Below, in pieces: positions 41,917 to 50,132 of a stretch of 64,000 nucleotides of DNA (position 1 is its first letter; every line of letters begins with the position of its first letter). Source of the stretch: Marivita sp051859345. Its GTDB lineage: Bacteria; Pseudomonadota; Alphaproteobacteria; Rhodobacterales; Rhodobacteraceae. The stretch is taken from contig NZ_JBHYFV010000011.1 in assembly GCF_051859345.1 (NCBI RefSeq), forward strand, positions 53,593 to 117,592, written 5' to 3'. Made by a program: the position numbers and the translations under genes. The notes under the pieces are model-generated. The model did not search any database. It was not told the DNA's origin and saw nothing but the letters and a program-made list of their open reading frames with translations.

Positions 41917-43005
41917 TCAAGCCGCCAGCGCATAAGACGCGGGAGCAATCATTTTGCCCTGTTCGTCAAAGACGTAGACATGACGCGGATCAAGCCACAC
42001 GGTCAGGTCATCGCCCAGTGTCAGGTTATGCACCCCGTGGATCAGACCGACCCAGCGCTGACCGTGGTGGTCGAGATGCACAAAGGTTTCCGACCCGGTC
42101 AATTCGGTCACGGTCAACTGCGTGGTGAACGACATGGCATCCGCCGCGTGCTGACCGATTTCGAGGTGATTGGGGCGGAATCCGGCGGTGTACTTGCCAT
42201 CGGGCAGCTTTGCCAAACGGCCCATCGCCTGTGTTGACTGGTTGTTGCCAAAGGTCAGTTGGTTGCCCGATTTGGTCACCGCGAGGAAATTCATCGGCGG
42301 ATCGCTGAACACCCGCGCCGTGGTCGCGTCGACCGGCTGGCGGTAGACCTCGGGCGTTGGGCCGAACTGCGTGACGCGGCCTTCCCAGAGCGTGGCGGTG
42401 TTGCCGCCCAGCAGCAACGCCTCTTCGGGTTCGGTTGTGGCATAGACGAAGATCGAGCCGGATTCTTCGAATATCTTGGGTATCTCGATCCGCAGCTCCT
42501 CGCGCAGCTTGTAGTCCAGGTTGGCCAGCGGTTCATCCAGCAGAACCAGACCTGCGTTCTTTACCAGTGCGCGCGCCAAGGCACAGCGCTGTTGCTGCCC
42601 GCCGGACAATTCCAGCGGCTTGCGGTCAAGCATCGGCGTCAGCTTCATCAACTCGGCGGTTTCGCGGACGCGGCGGTCGATCTCGGACTTGTCGACGCCC
42701 ATCAGCTTCATCGGGGATGCGATATTGTCGTAGACGGTCATCGACGGGTAATTGATGAACTGCTGGTAGACCATCGCCACCTTGCGATCCTGCACACGCA
42801 TGCCGGTGACATCCTTGCCCTGCCAGATGATCTGCCCGGTCGCGGGCACATCCAGCCCAGCCATCAGACGCATGAGCGACGTCTTGCCCGACAGGGTCGG
42901 CCCCAAAAGCACGTTCATCGTGCCTTTCTCCAGCGTGAGGTCCGTCGGGTAGATATGGGTCTGCCCCTCTACCACCTTGGACACGCCTTTAAGCTCGAGT
43001 GTCAT
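41917..43005 (-). CDS. glpS: glycerol ABC transporter ATP-binding protein
   Basis: A 362-residue MalK-type ATPase with canonical signature LSGGQQQRCALARAL and Walker B GLVLLDEPLANLDYK. Its Walker A is altered: LLGPTLSGKTSLMRL, still GxxxxGKT/S compatible. A TOBE domain follows. It is the first transporter gene after glpD, ten bases downstream. Together with GlpT it gives an asymmetric ATPase pair in which only GlpS has a normal signature. Confidence 0.93.
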   Translation of the reverse strand: MTLELKGVSKVVEGQTHIYPTDLTLEKGTMNVLLGPTLSGKTSLMRLMAGLDVPATGQIIWQGKDVTGMRVQDRKVAMVYQQFINYPSMTVYDNIASPMKLMGVDKSEIDRRVRETAELMKLTPMLDRKPLELSGGQQQRCALARALVKNAGLVLLDEPLANLDYKLREELRIEIPKIFEESGSIFVYATTEPEEALLLGGNTATLWEGRVTQFGPTPEVYRQPVDATTARVFSDPPMNFLAVTKSGNQLTFGNNQSTQAMGRLAKLPDGKYTAGFRPNHLEIGQHAADAMSFTTQLTVTELTGSETFVHLDHHGQRWVGLIHGVHNLTLGDDLTVWLDPRHVYVFDEQGKMIAPASYALAA

Positions 43006-43015
43006 GCCCCGCCCC

Positions 43016-44611
43016 CTATTCTGCTGCCTTGGACTCGGACCGGCGGTGCGTCGCCATCCAGGTGTCCAATGTATCGATTTGATCCTTGCTCAGCCGCAGA
43101 CCAAGCTTGTTGCGCCGCCACACGACGTCTTCTGCGGTGCGCGCGTATTCGTTTTCCATAAGCCACAGGACTTCGGCGGCGCTCAGGGTTGCGCCGAAAT
43201 CCTTGCCCAGATCATCCGCTTCCCGTGCAGTCCCCAGGATCGACGCCGCTTCGGTGCCATAGGCGCGGACAAGGCGACGGGCCCAGAACGCGTTGAGGAA
43301 CGGGAACCGGTCCTGCAGGTCTGCAACCATGGCGTCGAACCCATCCACCGGGAAATCACCCCCCGGCAGTGCCACACCTGCGGTCCACGGACCTTTGACA
43401 TTGGCGAGGTGTTCCGAGACCTTTTCAAGCGCGCTTTCCGCGAGGCGGCGATAGGTCGTGATCTTGCCGCCAAAGATGTTCAGAATCGGCGCACCGCCGT
43501 TGGCATCCACCTTGAGTGTATAATCCCGCGTCGCCGCCGTGGCGCTGCTGGCACCATCGTCATAAAGCGGGCGGACACCGGAATAGGTCCAGACCACGTC
43601 GGCGTCAGACAAGTCCTGCTTGAAGTACTGGTTTGCGAAATTGATCAGGTAGGATTGTTCATCCGGCGTGCAGACAGGCTTGTTCGACGGATCATCATGT
43701 TCGGCGTCCGTGGTGCCGATCAGCGTGAAATCGGTCTCGTAGGGGATCGCAAAAATGATCCGGCCATCGCTGCCCTGGAAAAAGTAGCACTTGTCATGGT
43801 CATAAAGCTTGCGCGTGACGATGTGTGATCCCCGTACAAGGCGCACGCCTTCGCGAGAATTCAGCCGCACCTTGGTCTGGATGATGTCGCCAACCCACGG
43901 TCCACCGGCATTCACGATCATCCTGGCGTGGTGGATCTGGGTATCCCCATTTTCGGTATTTTGCGTTTCGACGCACCAGAGATCCGCCTCGCGGGTTGCC
44001 GACAACACTTTGGTGCGGGGCAGGATTTTCGCGCCCCGCGCCTCGGCATCGCGGGCGTTCAGGACGACGAGGCGGGAATCCTCGATCCAGCAATCCGAGT
44101 ATTCATAAGCCTTGGCAAACCGCTCTTGCAGTGGCGCCCCTTCCGGCGTGTCCTTCAGCGACAGCGTCGACGTGCCGGGCAGGATATGACGCCCACCCAG
44201 ATTGTCGTACATGAACAGGCCCAGACGGATCAGCCAGGCCGGTCTGCGACCCTTCATCCACGGCATGACATAGCTTAGCAGCCGGGATGTCGGCGTGTCG
44301 GATTCGAACCGCATATCCTCATGATAAGGAAGGACAAATCGCATCGGCCAGCTGATGTGCGGCATCGCCTTCAACAACACTTCACGTTCAACCAACGCTT
44401 CGCGCACCAGACGGAATTCGAAATATTCAAGATAGCGCAAACCGCCGTGAAACAGCTTGGTCGACGCAGAGGATGTCGCTGAGGCCAGATCATTCATCTC
44501 GGCCAGCGTGACAGACAGCCCACGACCTGCGGCATCGCGGGCAATGCCGCATCCGTTGATGCCGCCCCCGATGATAAAAATATCCGTTGGTTCGATGGTC
44601 TTGTCGATCAC
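43016..44611 (-). CDS. glpD: glycerol-3-phosphate dehydrogenase (FAD, membrane-associated)
   Basis: A 531-residue flavoprotein oxidising sn-glycerol 3-phosphate to dihydroxyacetone phosphate with electrons to quinone. The FAD motif IFIIGGGINGCGIARDAAGRGL is at about 12-33, followed by SASTKLFHGGLRYLEYFEFRLVREAL. Also present are ESDTPTSRLLSY and the C-terminal cap domain (YARTAEDVVWRRNKLGLRLS). It is the first gene of the glpDSTPQUV operon, divergent from glpR. Confidence 0.96.
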   Translation of the reverse strand: MIDKTIEPTDIFIIGGGINGCGIARDAAGRGLSVTLAEMNDLASATSSASTKLFHGGLRYLEYFEFRLVREALVEREVLLKAMPHISWPMRFVLPYHEDMRFESDTPTSRLLSYVMPWMKGRRPAWLIRLGLFMYDNLGGRHILPGTSTLSLKDTPEGAPLQERFAKAYEYSDCWIEDSRLVVLNARDAEARGAKILPRTKVLSATREADLWCVETQNTENGDTQIHHARMIVNAGGPWVGDIIQTKVRLNSREGVRLVRGSHIVTRKLYDHDKCYFFQGSDGRIIFAIPYETDFTLIGTTDAEHDDPSNKPVCTPDEQSYLINFANQYFKQDLSDADVVWTYSGVRPLYDDGASSATAATRDYTLKVDANGGAPILNIFGGKITTYRRLAESALEKVSEHLANVKGPWTAGVALPGGDFPVDGFDAMVADLQDRFPFLNAFWARRLVRAYGTEAASILGTAREADDLGKDFGATLSAAEVLWLMENEYARTAEDVVWRRNKLGLRLSKDQIDTLDTWMATHRRSESKAAE

Positions 44612-44681
44612 CGCGTACCACCTCCCAAGGCCACGTAAATCACCCGCAATTTATGCGGTTCAGATTTGCGTTACGCAAGGT

Positions 44682-44737
44682 GAATTTTTTCGTTTTTGTT
44701 CGCTTTGGTCTATCCAGTTGGAAGGAAACGAAAATTC
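44682..44737. promoter_or_regulatory. candidate GlpR operator half-sites
   Basis: GAATTTTTTCGTTTTTG (44682-44698) and the opposed AAACGAAAATTC (44726-44737) share a TTTTCG(T)TT core in the spacer between glpD and glpR. DeoR-family repressors commonly bind such repeated AT-rich half-sites. The match is imperfect (two extra T on one side). Confidence 0.45.
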
Positions 44738-44861
44738 GCACTAGGTTTTCGCGCCGTGTCGCGCTTATGATGACTGAACACAGCGTTACCCCTGCGGATT
44801 TGACAGCCTGTCGCGGAATCATTGTCGGGGTGCCCAATCTGAATCTGACCGAGCTGCACCC

Positions 44862-45623
44862 ATGTCCCACGCCTTTCGCCACAAAGACATTCTTGAAATC
44901 GCGCGAAAAGACGGAAAGGTCACCGTAGATGGGCTGGCCCAGCATTTCGGTGTCACGCTTCAGACCATTCGAAGAGACCTGACCGACCTTTCCGAAGAAG
45001 GCCGCCTGCAACGAGTTCATGGCGGGGCGATGCTGCCCTCGAGCACGACAAATATCGGGTACGAACAACGGCGCACGCTGAATGCGGATGCGAAAGCGGC
45101 GATGGCCAAGGCCTGCGCTGCGCGGATTCCGAATAACATTTCGCTGTTTCTGAACATCGGCACCAGCACCGAAGCCGTGGCGCGGGAATTGCGGGATCAC
45201 AAGAACCTGCTGGTGGTGACGAACAACATGAATGTCGCGAATATCCTGGCTGAAACGCAGGAATGCGAGGTTGTGGTGACTGGCGGGCATCTGCGACGCA
45301 CCGATGGCGGGCTTGTCGGAAAACTGGCCACGGAAACCATCCTGCAATTCAAGTTCGACCTCGCGATCATCGGGTGTTCGGCCCTTGATCGCGATGGCGA
45401 CCTGCTTGATTTCGACATTCAGGAGGTGGGCGTCAGCCAGACCATTCTGCAACAGGCGCGCAAGACCTTTCTGGTTGCGGATGCGTCCAAGCTGAAACGC
45501 AATGCTCCGGCCCGCATTGCGTCGCTTTCGGCCATAGACACGCTGTTCACCGACGCGCCCCTGCCCGCCGAGCTTCCCGAGAAATGCAGCGCCTGGGACA
45601 CCGAAGTTGTGATTGCGTCCTAA
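44862..45623 (+). CDS. glpR: DeoR-family repressor of glycerol genes
   Basis: A 253-residue repressor. The N-terminal winged helix-turn-helix (FRHKDILEIARKDGKVTVDGLAQHFGVTLQTIRRDLTDLSEEGRLQRVHGGA, read within residues 5-56) is typical of DeoR proteins. The effector domain has NIGTSTEAVARELRDHKNLLVVTNNMNVA and the family's FLVADASKLKR. The expected inducer is glycerol 3-phosphate. It is divergent from the glpD operon. Its stop overlaps the stop of the convergent LacI-type gene. Confidence 0.92.
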   Translation: MSHAFRHKDILEIARKDGKVTVDGLAQHFGVTLQTIRRDLTDLSEEGRLQRVHGGAMLPSSTTNIGYEQRRTLNADAKAAMAKACAARIPNNISLFLNIGTSTEAVARELRDHKNLLVVTNNMNVANILAETQECEVVVTGGHLRRTDGGLVGKLATETILQFKFDLAIIGCSALDRDGDLLDFDIQEVGVSQTILQQARKTFLVADASKLKRNAPARIASLSAIDTLFTDAPLPAELPEKCSAWDTEVVIAS

Positions 45624-46663
45624 CGGCGGCGCGGCGCAGAGCCCGTCAGCTCTTTGAGGGAGTCGCGCATCTGCAACGTCGCGGTCAGTTCAATGGACGC
45701 ACCTGCGCTGCGCTTTTCAACCATGTCGATCAGCGCTTCGGCGGCCCGCCTGCCCATTTCACGATGCGGCACATGGACGGTTGTGATCTGCGGCGTGACG
45801 ATCCGGGACAGTTCGATATCGTCAAAGCCGGTGATCGACACATCCTCGGGTACAGAAAGCCCCATGTCGCGCGCCCCGCGCAATGCGCCGACGGCCAGAA
45901 CATCGTTGCCGCACATCACAACGGTCGGCCGTTCGACCGCGCTCATCAGCGTTTGCATCGCCGTTGCAGCGTTCTCGATCTCGTAAGGTGTTTCGATGGT
46001 GGTCAGGTTCTCATCGCTCAGACCATTGGCGCGCATGGCATCGCGCAAGCCAGCAACACGGCCTGCCGCACGGTCGTTGTCCCTGGTGATGCCCGATACA
46101 AGCCCGATCCTTTTGTGGCCAAAGTCGATCACTTGCTGTGCCAGCGCGCGCATGGACTGGCGATTGTCAAATCCGACCGTCGGCAGATCGCTGTCCGCTG
46201 TATAGACCCAGGCCGACAGGACCGGGATGGAACGGGAATGCAGGTAACGATAGACTGACGGATCGCGGTCTTGCCCGATAAGCAAAAGCCCATCCGCGCC
46301 GCGCGCAACAAGCGCCCGGATCTGTTCTTCCTCGACGCCGGGTTGATAGGCAGAGCACGCGACAAGCAGGGTGTATCCCCGTGCATGCAACGCCTCCTGG
46401 AAGGCTTGCAGCCCACGCGCGAAGATGGCGTTTTCCATGGTCGGAATGATCGCCCCGATGGTGAAGGTGCGTTTGGCCGCCATCACACGGGCGCCGAAAT
46501 TCGGGGTATAGCCAAGCTGTTCAACGGCCAACATCACGCGCTTGCGCGTTTGTTCGACCACGCGCTCGGGCGAATTCAGACAGCGCGACACCGTCGCCGT
46601 CGAAACGCCAGCGGTGCGCGCGACGTCGTCCAGTGTTGGTACAGATCGCAATTCGGACACCAT
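45620..46663 (-). CDS. LacI-family transcriptional regulator (probable regulator of the DHPS operon)
   Basis: A 347-residue repressor-type protein: N-terminal LacI headpiece (PTLDDVARTAGVSTATVSRCLNSPERVVEQTRKRVMLAVEQLGYTPN, read within 9-55) and a periplasmic-binding-protein-like effector domain (RTFTIGAIIPTMENAIFARGLQAFQEAL... SITGFDDIELSRIVTPQITTVHVPHREMG). It is divergent from the TRAP/dehydrogenase operon, and two AAGCGCTT-centred operators lie in the shared spacer at 46733-46769. The inducer is presumably the substrate of that operon. Confidence 0.92.
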   Translation of the reverse strand: MVSELRSVPTLDDVARTAGVSTATVSRCLNSPERVVEQTRKRVMLAVEQLGYTPNFGARVMAAKRTFTIGAIIPTMENAIFARGLQAFQEALHARGYTLLVACSAYQPGVEEEQIRALVARGADGLLLIGQDRDPSVYRYLHSRSIPVLSAWVYTADSDLPTVGFDNRQSMRALAQQVIDFGHKRIGLVSGITRDNDRAAGRVAGLRDAMRANGLSDENLTTIETPYEIENAATAMQTLMSAVERPTVVMCGNDVLAVGALRGARDMGLSVPEDVSITGFDDIELSRIVTPQITTVHVPHREMGRRAAEALIDMVEKRSAGASIELTATLQMRDSLKELTGSAPRRR

Positions 46664-46732
46664 TACCCTTTCACGAAAACGCGCGCAGACCGCGCGTTAC
46701 ACCAAGTGATTATAGAATCTGTCATGAAAAAA

Positions 46733-46769
46733 TGTAAGCGCTTGCATGAATCGAATGCAAGCGCTTACA
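46733..46769. promoter_or_regulatory. double LacI-type operator
   Basis: TGTAAGCGCTTGCAT (46733-46747) and its exact reverse complement ATGCAAGCGCTTACA (46755-46769) are seven bases apart. Each contains the palindromic AAGCGCTT core with central CG that is typical of LacI/GalR-family operators. They lie between the regulator and the TRAP operon. Confidence 0.85.
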
Positions 46770-46805
46770 CTGATTTCAGAATCAATATGATTTCAGGGGT
46801 TCGTC

Positions 46806-46991
46806 ATGTTTCTTGCAGCATCCGCCATCGTCTTTGCCGTGTTTTTCGCCAATGTCGCGCTGGGTGCTTTTGCAGGGGCGGCGTTCCTGTCTGATATCGG
46901 GGAGATGTTGGTTCTGTTCGCGGCGTCGATCCTGTTCGTCGTGGCGATTCTTCAAAAAGAGGCTGACCGAAAGAACAAGAACGGCAGCTGA
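46806..46991 (+). CDS. small two-helix membrane protein ahead of TRAP operon
   Basis: A 61-residue protein with two hydrophobic segments: MFLAASAIVFAVFFANVALGAF and IGEMLVLFAASILFVVAIL. A basic tail (KEADRKNKNGS) follows. AGGGG lies seven bases before the ATG. The gene begins 36 bases after the LacI-type operators and ends 21 bases before the TRAP binding-protein gene, so it is first in that operon. I recognise no family. A role in assembly or stability of the transporter is a guess from position only. Confidence 0.7.
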   Translation: MFLAASAIVFAVFFANVALGAFAGAAFLSDIGEMLVLFAASILFVVAILQKEADRKNKNGS

Positions 46992-47012
46992 CGTCAATTG
47001 GGAGGAGACCAG

Positions 47013-48158
47013 ATGACTGACGAACTCAAGGAGCTCGCCTCTGCCGAGCGCCGCAATTTTCTCAAACTGATGAGCACGGGCGGCTTTACCGCTGCAATGG
47101 TGGCGGGTGCCGGTGGGCTGCTCTGGTCGTCCGAGGCCGTTGCACAGACCGCCAACGAAGAGCGCGAGCGCGAAGCCGCCGCAGACCATGTGATGACGCT
47201 GGCCACCGAATACGTCATCGGCACCACGCGCAGCTATCCGATGATGCAGCTCGACGTGAAGGAAAACCTTCAGAACGCATCAAACGGCAAGATCTACGTC
47301 AAACTTGCGCCGGGTGGTCAGCTGGGAACCGGGTCGGCGCTGGCACAGAAGGTTCAGGGCGGTACGGTCAATGCCGGTCAGTTCTCGCTGTCCAACTTTG
47401 CGCCCTTCGCGCCCGCAGTTGACCTGATCAACATGCCGTATTTCTGCGGTGCCAACCAACGCTTCGTGAATCTTGTCACATCGGATATCTGGAAGACCGA
47501 AGTAAACGCGCTTGTCGAAGACCGCGGCTTCAAGCCGATGTTCTATTTCTGCATCGACCCACGCGTCATGGCGGTGCGTCAGGGTGGCGACGCGATCATC
47601 ACACCGGCCGACCTTCAGGGCGTCAAGTTCCGGGTGCCCGGATCGCAGATGCTGCAACAGTTCTACCGCATGGGCGGTGCGAACCCGACGCCGGTGGCGT
47701 GGGGCGAAACCCCGTCGGCGATCAAACAGGGCGTGGCGGATGCCTTGGACCCGGCGGTTGGCGCGCTTTATGCCTTTGGTTTCAAGGACATCCTGAGCCA
47801 CGTCACCTTCACCCAGGCGGTGCCGGACAGCCAGTGCTACGCCTGCAACCTCGAATGGTACAACACCCTGCCCGGCGACGTGCAGGAGGCCATCGAGTGG
47901 GCGTCGGAAATGAGCTTCCACCAGAACCTTGCCAAGGTGCCATCCTCGCGGACCTTCGCGATGGCCGAGATGCGCAAGGCCGGGGTCGAATTCCATTCGC
48001 TGAGCGACGATCAGTTGGCCGAATGGCAGGACACCGTCGGTTATCAGCGGTCCGAATGGGACGGTTTCAAGACCGAACTGGCCGGGTCGATGGACACGTT
48101 CGACAAGCTGGTCGAAGCGGCTGGCACGATGGGCCAGTACTACGTCCACGACGCCTGA
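47013..48158 (+). CDS. TRAP transporter substrate-binding protein (DctP type), Tat-exported
   Basis: A 381-residue binding protein. The N-terminus contains a twin-arginine motif (SAERRNFLKLMSTGGF) followed by a hydrophobic stretch, so it is probably exported folded through the Tat system. DctP features include LAPGGQLGTGSALAQKVQGGTVNAGQFSLSNFAPF (ligand-binding half), FRVPGSQMLQQFYRMGGANPTPVAWGETPSAIKQGVADALDPA and VTFTQAVPDSQCYACNLEWYNTLP (each read in part). The arginine in FRVPGS would bind the anionic group of the ligand. GGAGGAG precedes ATG 47013. The proposed ligand is 2,3-dihydroxypropane-1-sulfonate, from gene context. Confidence 0.92.
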   Translation: MTDELKELASAERRNFLKLMSTGGFTAAMVAGAGGLLWSSEAVAQTANEEREREAAADHVMTLATEYVIGTTRSYPMMQLDVKENLQNASNGKIYVKLAPGGQLGTGSALAQKVQGGTVNAGQFSLSNFAPFAPAVDLINMPYFCGANQRFVNLVTSDIWKTEVNALVEDRGFKPMFYFCIDPRVMAVRQGGDAIITPADLQGVKFRVPGSQMLQQFYRMGGANPTPVAWGETPSAIKQGVADALDPAVGALYAFGFKDILSHVTFTQAVPDSQCYACNLEWYNTLPGDVQEAIEWASEMSFHQNLAKVPSSRTFAMAEMRKAGVEFHSLSDDQLAEWQDTVGYQRSEWDGFKTELAGSMDTFDKLVEAAGTMGQYYVHDA

Positions 48159-48168
48159 TCCCTGACCT

Positions 48169-48193
48169 GCGGGCGCTGTTTCGCGGCGCCCGC
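48169..48193 (+). repeat. hairpin between TRAP binding-protein and small permease genes
   Basis: GCGGGCGC and GCGCCCGC (8 bp) with a nine-base loop, 11 bases after the dctP-type stop. No T-run follows. It probably shapes the relative amounts of binding protein and membrane subunits. Confidence 0.65.
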
Positions 48194-48268
48194 CCCTTCC
48201 CACAACGGTCTGTCTGCACCCCGGTCCGCCGGTCCGGGCAAGATATGCCGTGACGTCCCGAGGGCCAC

Positions 48269-48781
48269 ATGGAAACATTGCGCAAGATCGACCGAAATGC
48301 CGAACGCTGGCTGCTTCTGACCTTCTACGTGATGCTGGTCATCACCATGGCCATCGAAGTGCTAAGGCGGGAAATCTTTGCCTATTCGTCGATCTGGGGC
48401 GAAGAGATCGTGCGCTATTCCTTCATCTACCTTGCCTGGATCGGAGCCGCCGCAGCGGTCAAGGAGCGCGCCCATATCCGCATCGACGTGGTCATGCATT
48501 ACCTTGGGCCACGCCTCAAGGCGCTGCTCTATATCTTCGGCGATCTGGTCATGTTCCTCGTGGCGCTGGTGGCGCTTTATTGGTCCATCGAAACGGTGCA
48601 TGTGTCGCTGAACTTCGGGTCGGTCACCGCCGGGCTGCGGATTTCGCAGGCGTGGTTCCTGATGGCGGTGCCGGTCGGGTTCGCCCTGATCATTTGGCGT
48701 CTGCTGCAATCCTTCCTTCGTGATGTCAAAGCCCTTCGGGACGGAACCGACGTCTACGAAGGCGACAAGCTGTTTGACTGA
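48269..48781 (+). CDS. TRAP transporter small permease (DctQ type)
   Basis: A 170-residue membrane protein with four helices: WLLLTFYVMLVITMAIEVLRRE, then EEIVRYSFIYLAWIGAAAAVKERAHIRIDVV (the hallmark DctQ segment). Helices three and four end in FLMAVPVGFALIIWRLLQSF. It lies between the binding protein and the large permease, as in typical three-gene TRAP operons. Confidence 0.92.
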   Translation: METLRKIDRNAERWLLLTFYVMLVITMAIEVLRREIFAYSSIWGEEIVRYSFIYLAWIGAAAAVKERAHIRIDVVMHYLGPRLKALLYIFGDLVMFLVALVALYWSIETVHVSLNFGSVTAGLRISQAWFLMAVPVGFALIIWRLLQSFLRDVKALRDGTDVYEGDKLFD

Positions 48782-48794
48782 GGGACCCTGACCC

Positions 48795-50120
48795 ATGTGG
48801 CAACAAATCAATCAGACAGTCGAACTTGGCTGGGATTTCTACGTTCCGGTGATCTTGTTCGTGTCGCTGATCGCGCTGGCGGTGCCGGTCTGGGCGGCCA
48901 TCGGGGCTGCGGCGATCATCATGCTGACAATGTCGGGCGACCTGCCGCTGAGTGCTGTGGGCGAAAGCCTGTTCACCGGGATCGACGCCTTCGCGCTGAC
49001 CGCCGTGCCGCTCTTCATCCTCACGGGTGACGTGCTGGTCCGAACGGGTCTCAGTCGCAAGTTCCTCGACGTGGCCGAGGCGCTGACGCAATTCGCCAAG
49101 GGTGGGTTCGGGTCGGCCACGGTGCTGGTCTGCGGCATGTTCGCGGCCATCTCGGGCTCTGACGCGGCGGGCGCGGCCGCCGTGGGCCGCATGACAATCG
49201 CGCGGCTGGTAGAGTCGGGTTATCCCCGCCCCTATGCCTGTGCGCTGGTGGCAGCGGGCGCCTGTACCGGCATCCTCATTCCGCCGTCGATTGCCTATAT
49301 CATCATCGGCCTTGTTCTGGGCATTTCCGCCTCGACGCTGTTTCTGGCGGCGCTGATCCCCGGTCTTGCGATCCTGATTTCGATCCTTGTCACCAACGTG
49401 ATCGTCAACCGCATCCATGGCTATGAGGGCGGCGGCAACGTGTCGATGAGCGAATACTTCACGCGGCTGGGCGCATCGCTCAAGTCCGGCTGGTACGCGT
49501 TCATCGTTCCGGGGATCATCTTTTACGGCATCTTTTCGGGCCGACTGACCCCGACCGAGGCCGGTGCGACGGCAGTGGTTGTGACCATCATCATGGGCTT
49601 TTTCCTGCGCACGCTGTCCTTTGCCGACTTCCCCGCGATGCTGGTCAGTTCGGCCAAGGTCAACGGGGTGATCCTGCCGATCATCGCCTTTTCCGCTCCG
49701 CTGGCCGAAGCCTTGGCGATCATGGGGGTGCCACAGGGCTTTGTCACCGCTGTGACCGGCATGACGGACGAGCCGTGGCTGCTCATCCTCTTGATGATCG
49801 GTATTCTGATCGCGGCGGGCTGCGTGATGGAGACAACGCCGAACATCGTTATCCTTGCGCCCATTCTCAAGCCGCTTGCCGACAATATCGGCATGAACGA
49901 GATCCAGTTCTGCATCATGATGATCACCGCGCTGGGTGTGGGGTTCATTACGCCGCCACTTGGGCTTAACCTGTTTGTGGTCTCCGGCATCACCGGGGAA
50001 TCGATCCTCAAGATCGCCGCACGCGCCATTCCCTTCGTTCTTGGCATGTTCGTCGTGGTTCTCTTCATTGCCTATGTTCCGGCGATTTCCACCACACTGC
50101 TGCCCGATATCTACAAGTAG
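48795..50120 (+). CDS. TRAP transporter large permease (DctM type)
   Basis: A 441-residue membrane protein with about twelve helices. Signatures are VLVCGMFAAISGSDAAGAAAVGRMTI, GACTGILIPPSIAYIIIGLVLGIS and GVGFITPPLGLNLFVVSGITGES (short parts of the DctM pattern). It is the sodium- or proton-coupled transport subunit. The gene starts 13 bases after the small permease stop and ends 12 bases before the HisD-like dehydrogenase gene. Confidence 0.94.
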   Translation: MWQQINQTVELGWDFYVPVILFVSLIALAVPVWAAIGAAAIIMLTMSGDLPLSAVGESLFTGIDAFALTAVPLFILTGDVLVRTGLSRKFLDVAEALTQFAKGGFGSATVLVCGMFAAISGSDAAGAAAVGRMTIARLVESGYPRPYACALVAAGACTGILIPPSIAYIIIGLVLGISASTLFLAALIPGLAILISILVTNVIVNRIHGYEGGGNVSMSEYFTRLGASLKSGWYAFIVPGIIFYGIFSGRLTPTEAGATAVVVTIIMGFFLRTLSFADFPAMLVSSAKVNGVILPIIAFSAPLAEALAIMGVPQGFVTAVTGMTDEPWLLILLMIGILIAAGCVMETTPNIVILAPILKPLADNIGMNEIQFCIMMITALGVGFITPPLGLNLFVVSGITGESILKIAARAIPFVLGMFVVVLFIAYVPAISTTLLPDIYK

Positions 50121-50132
50121 GACGTCCTGACG

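Noticed and set aside
46733..46769. The 15-bp inverted repeat as an intrinsic terminator of the LacI-type gene
   Set aside because: It lies upstream of that gene's start, has no uridine run, and each arm is itself a LacI-type operator.
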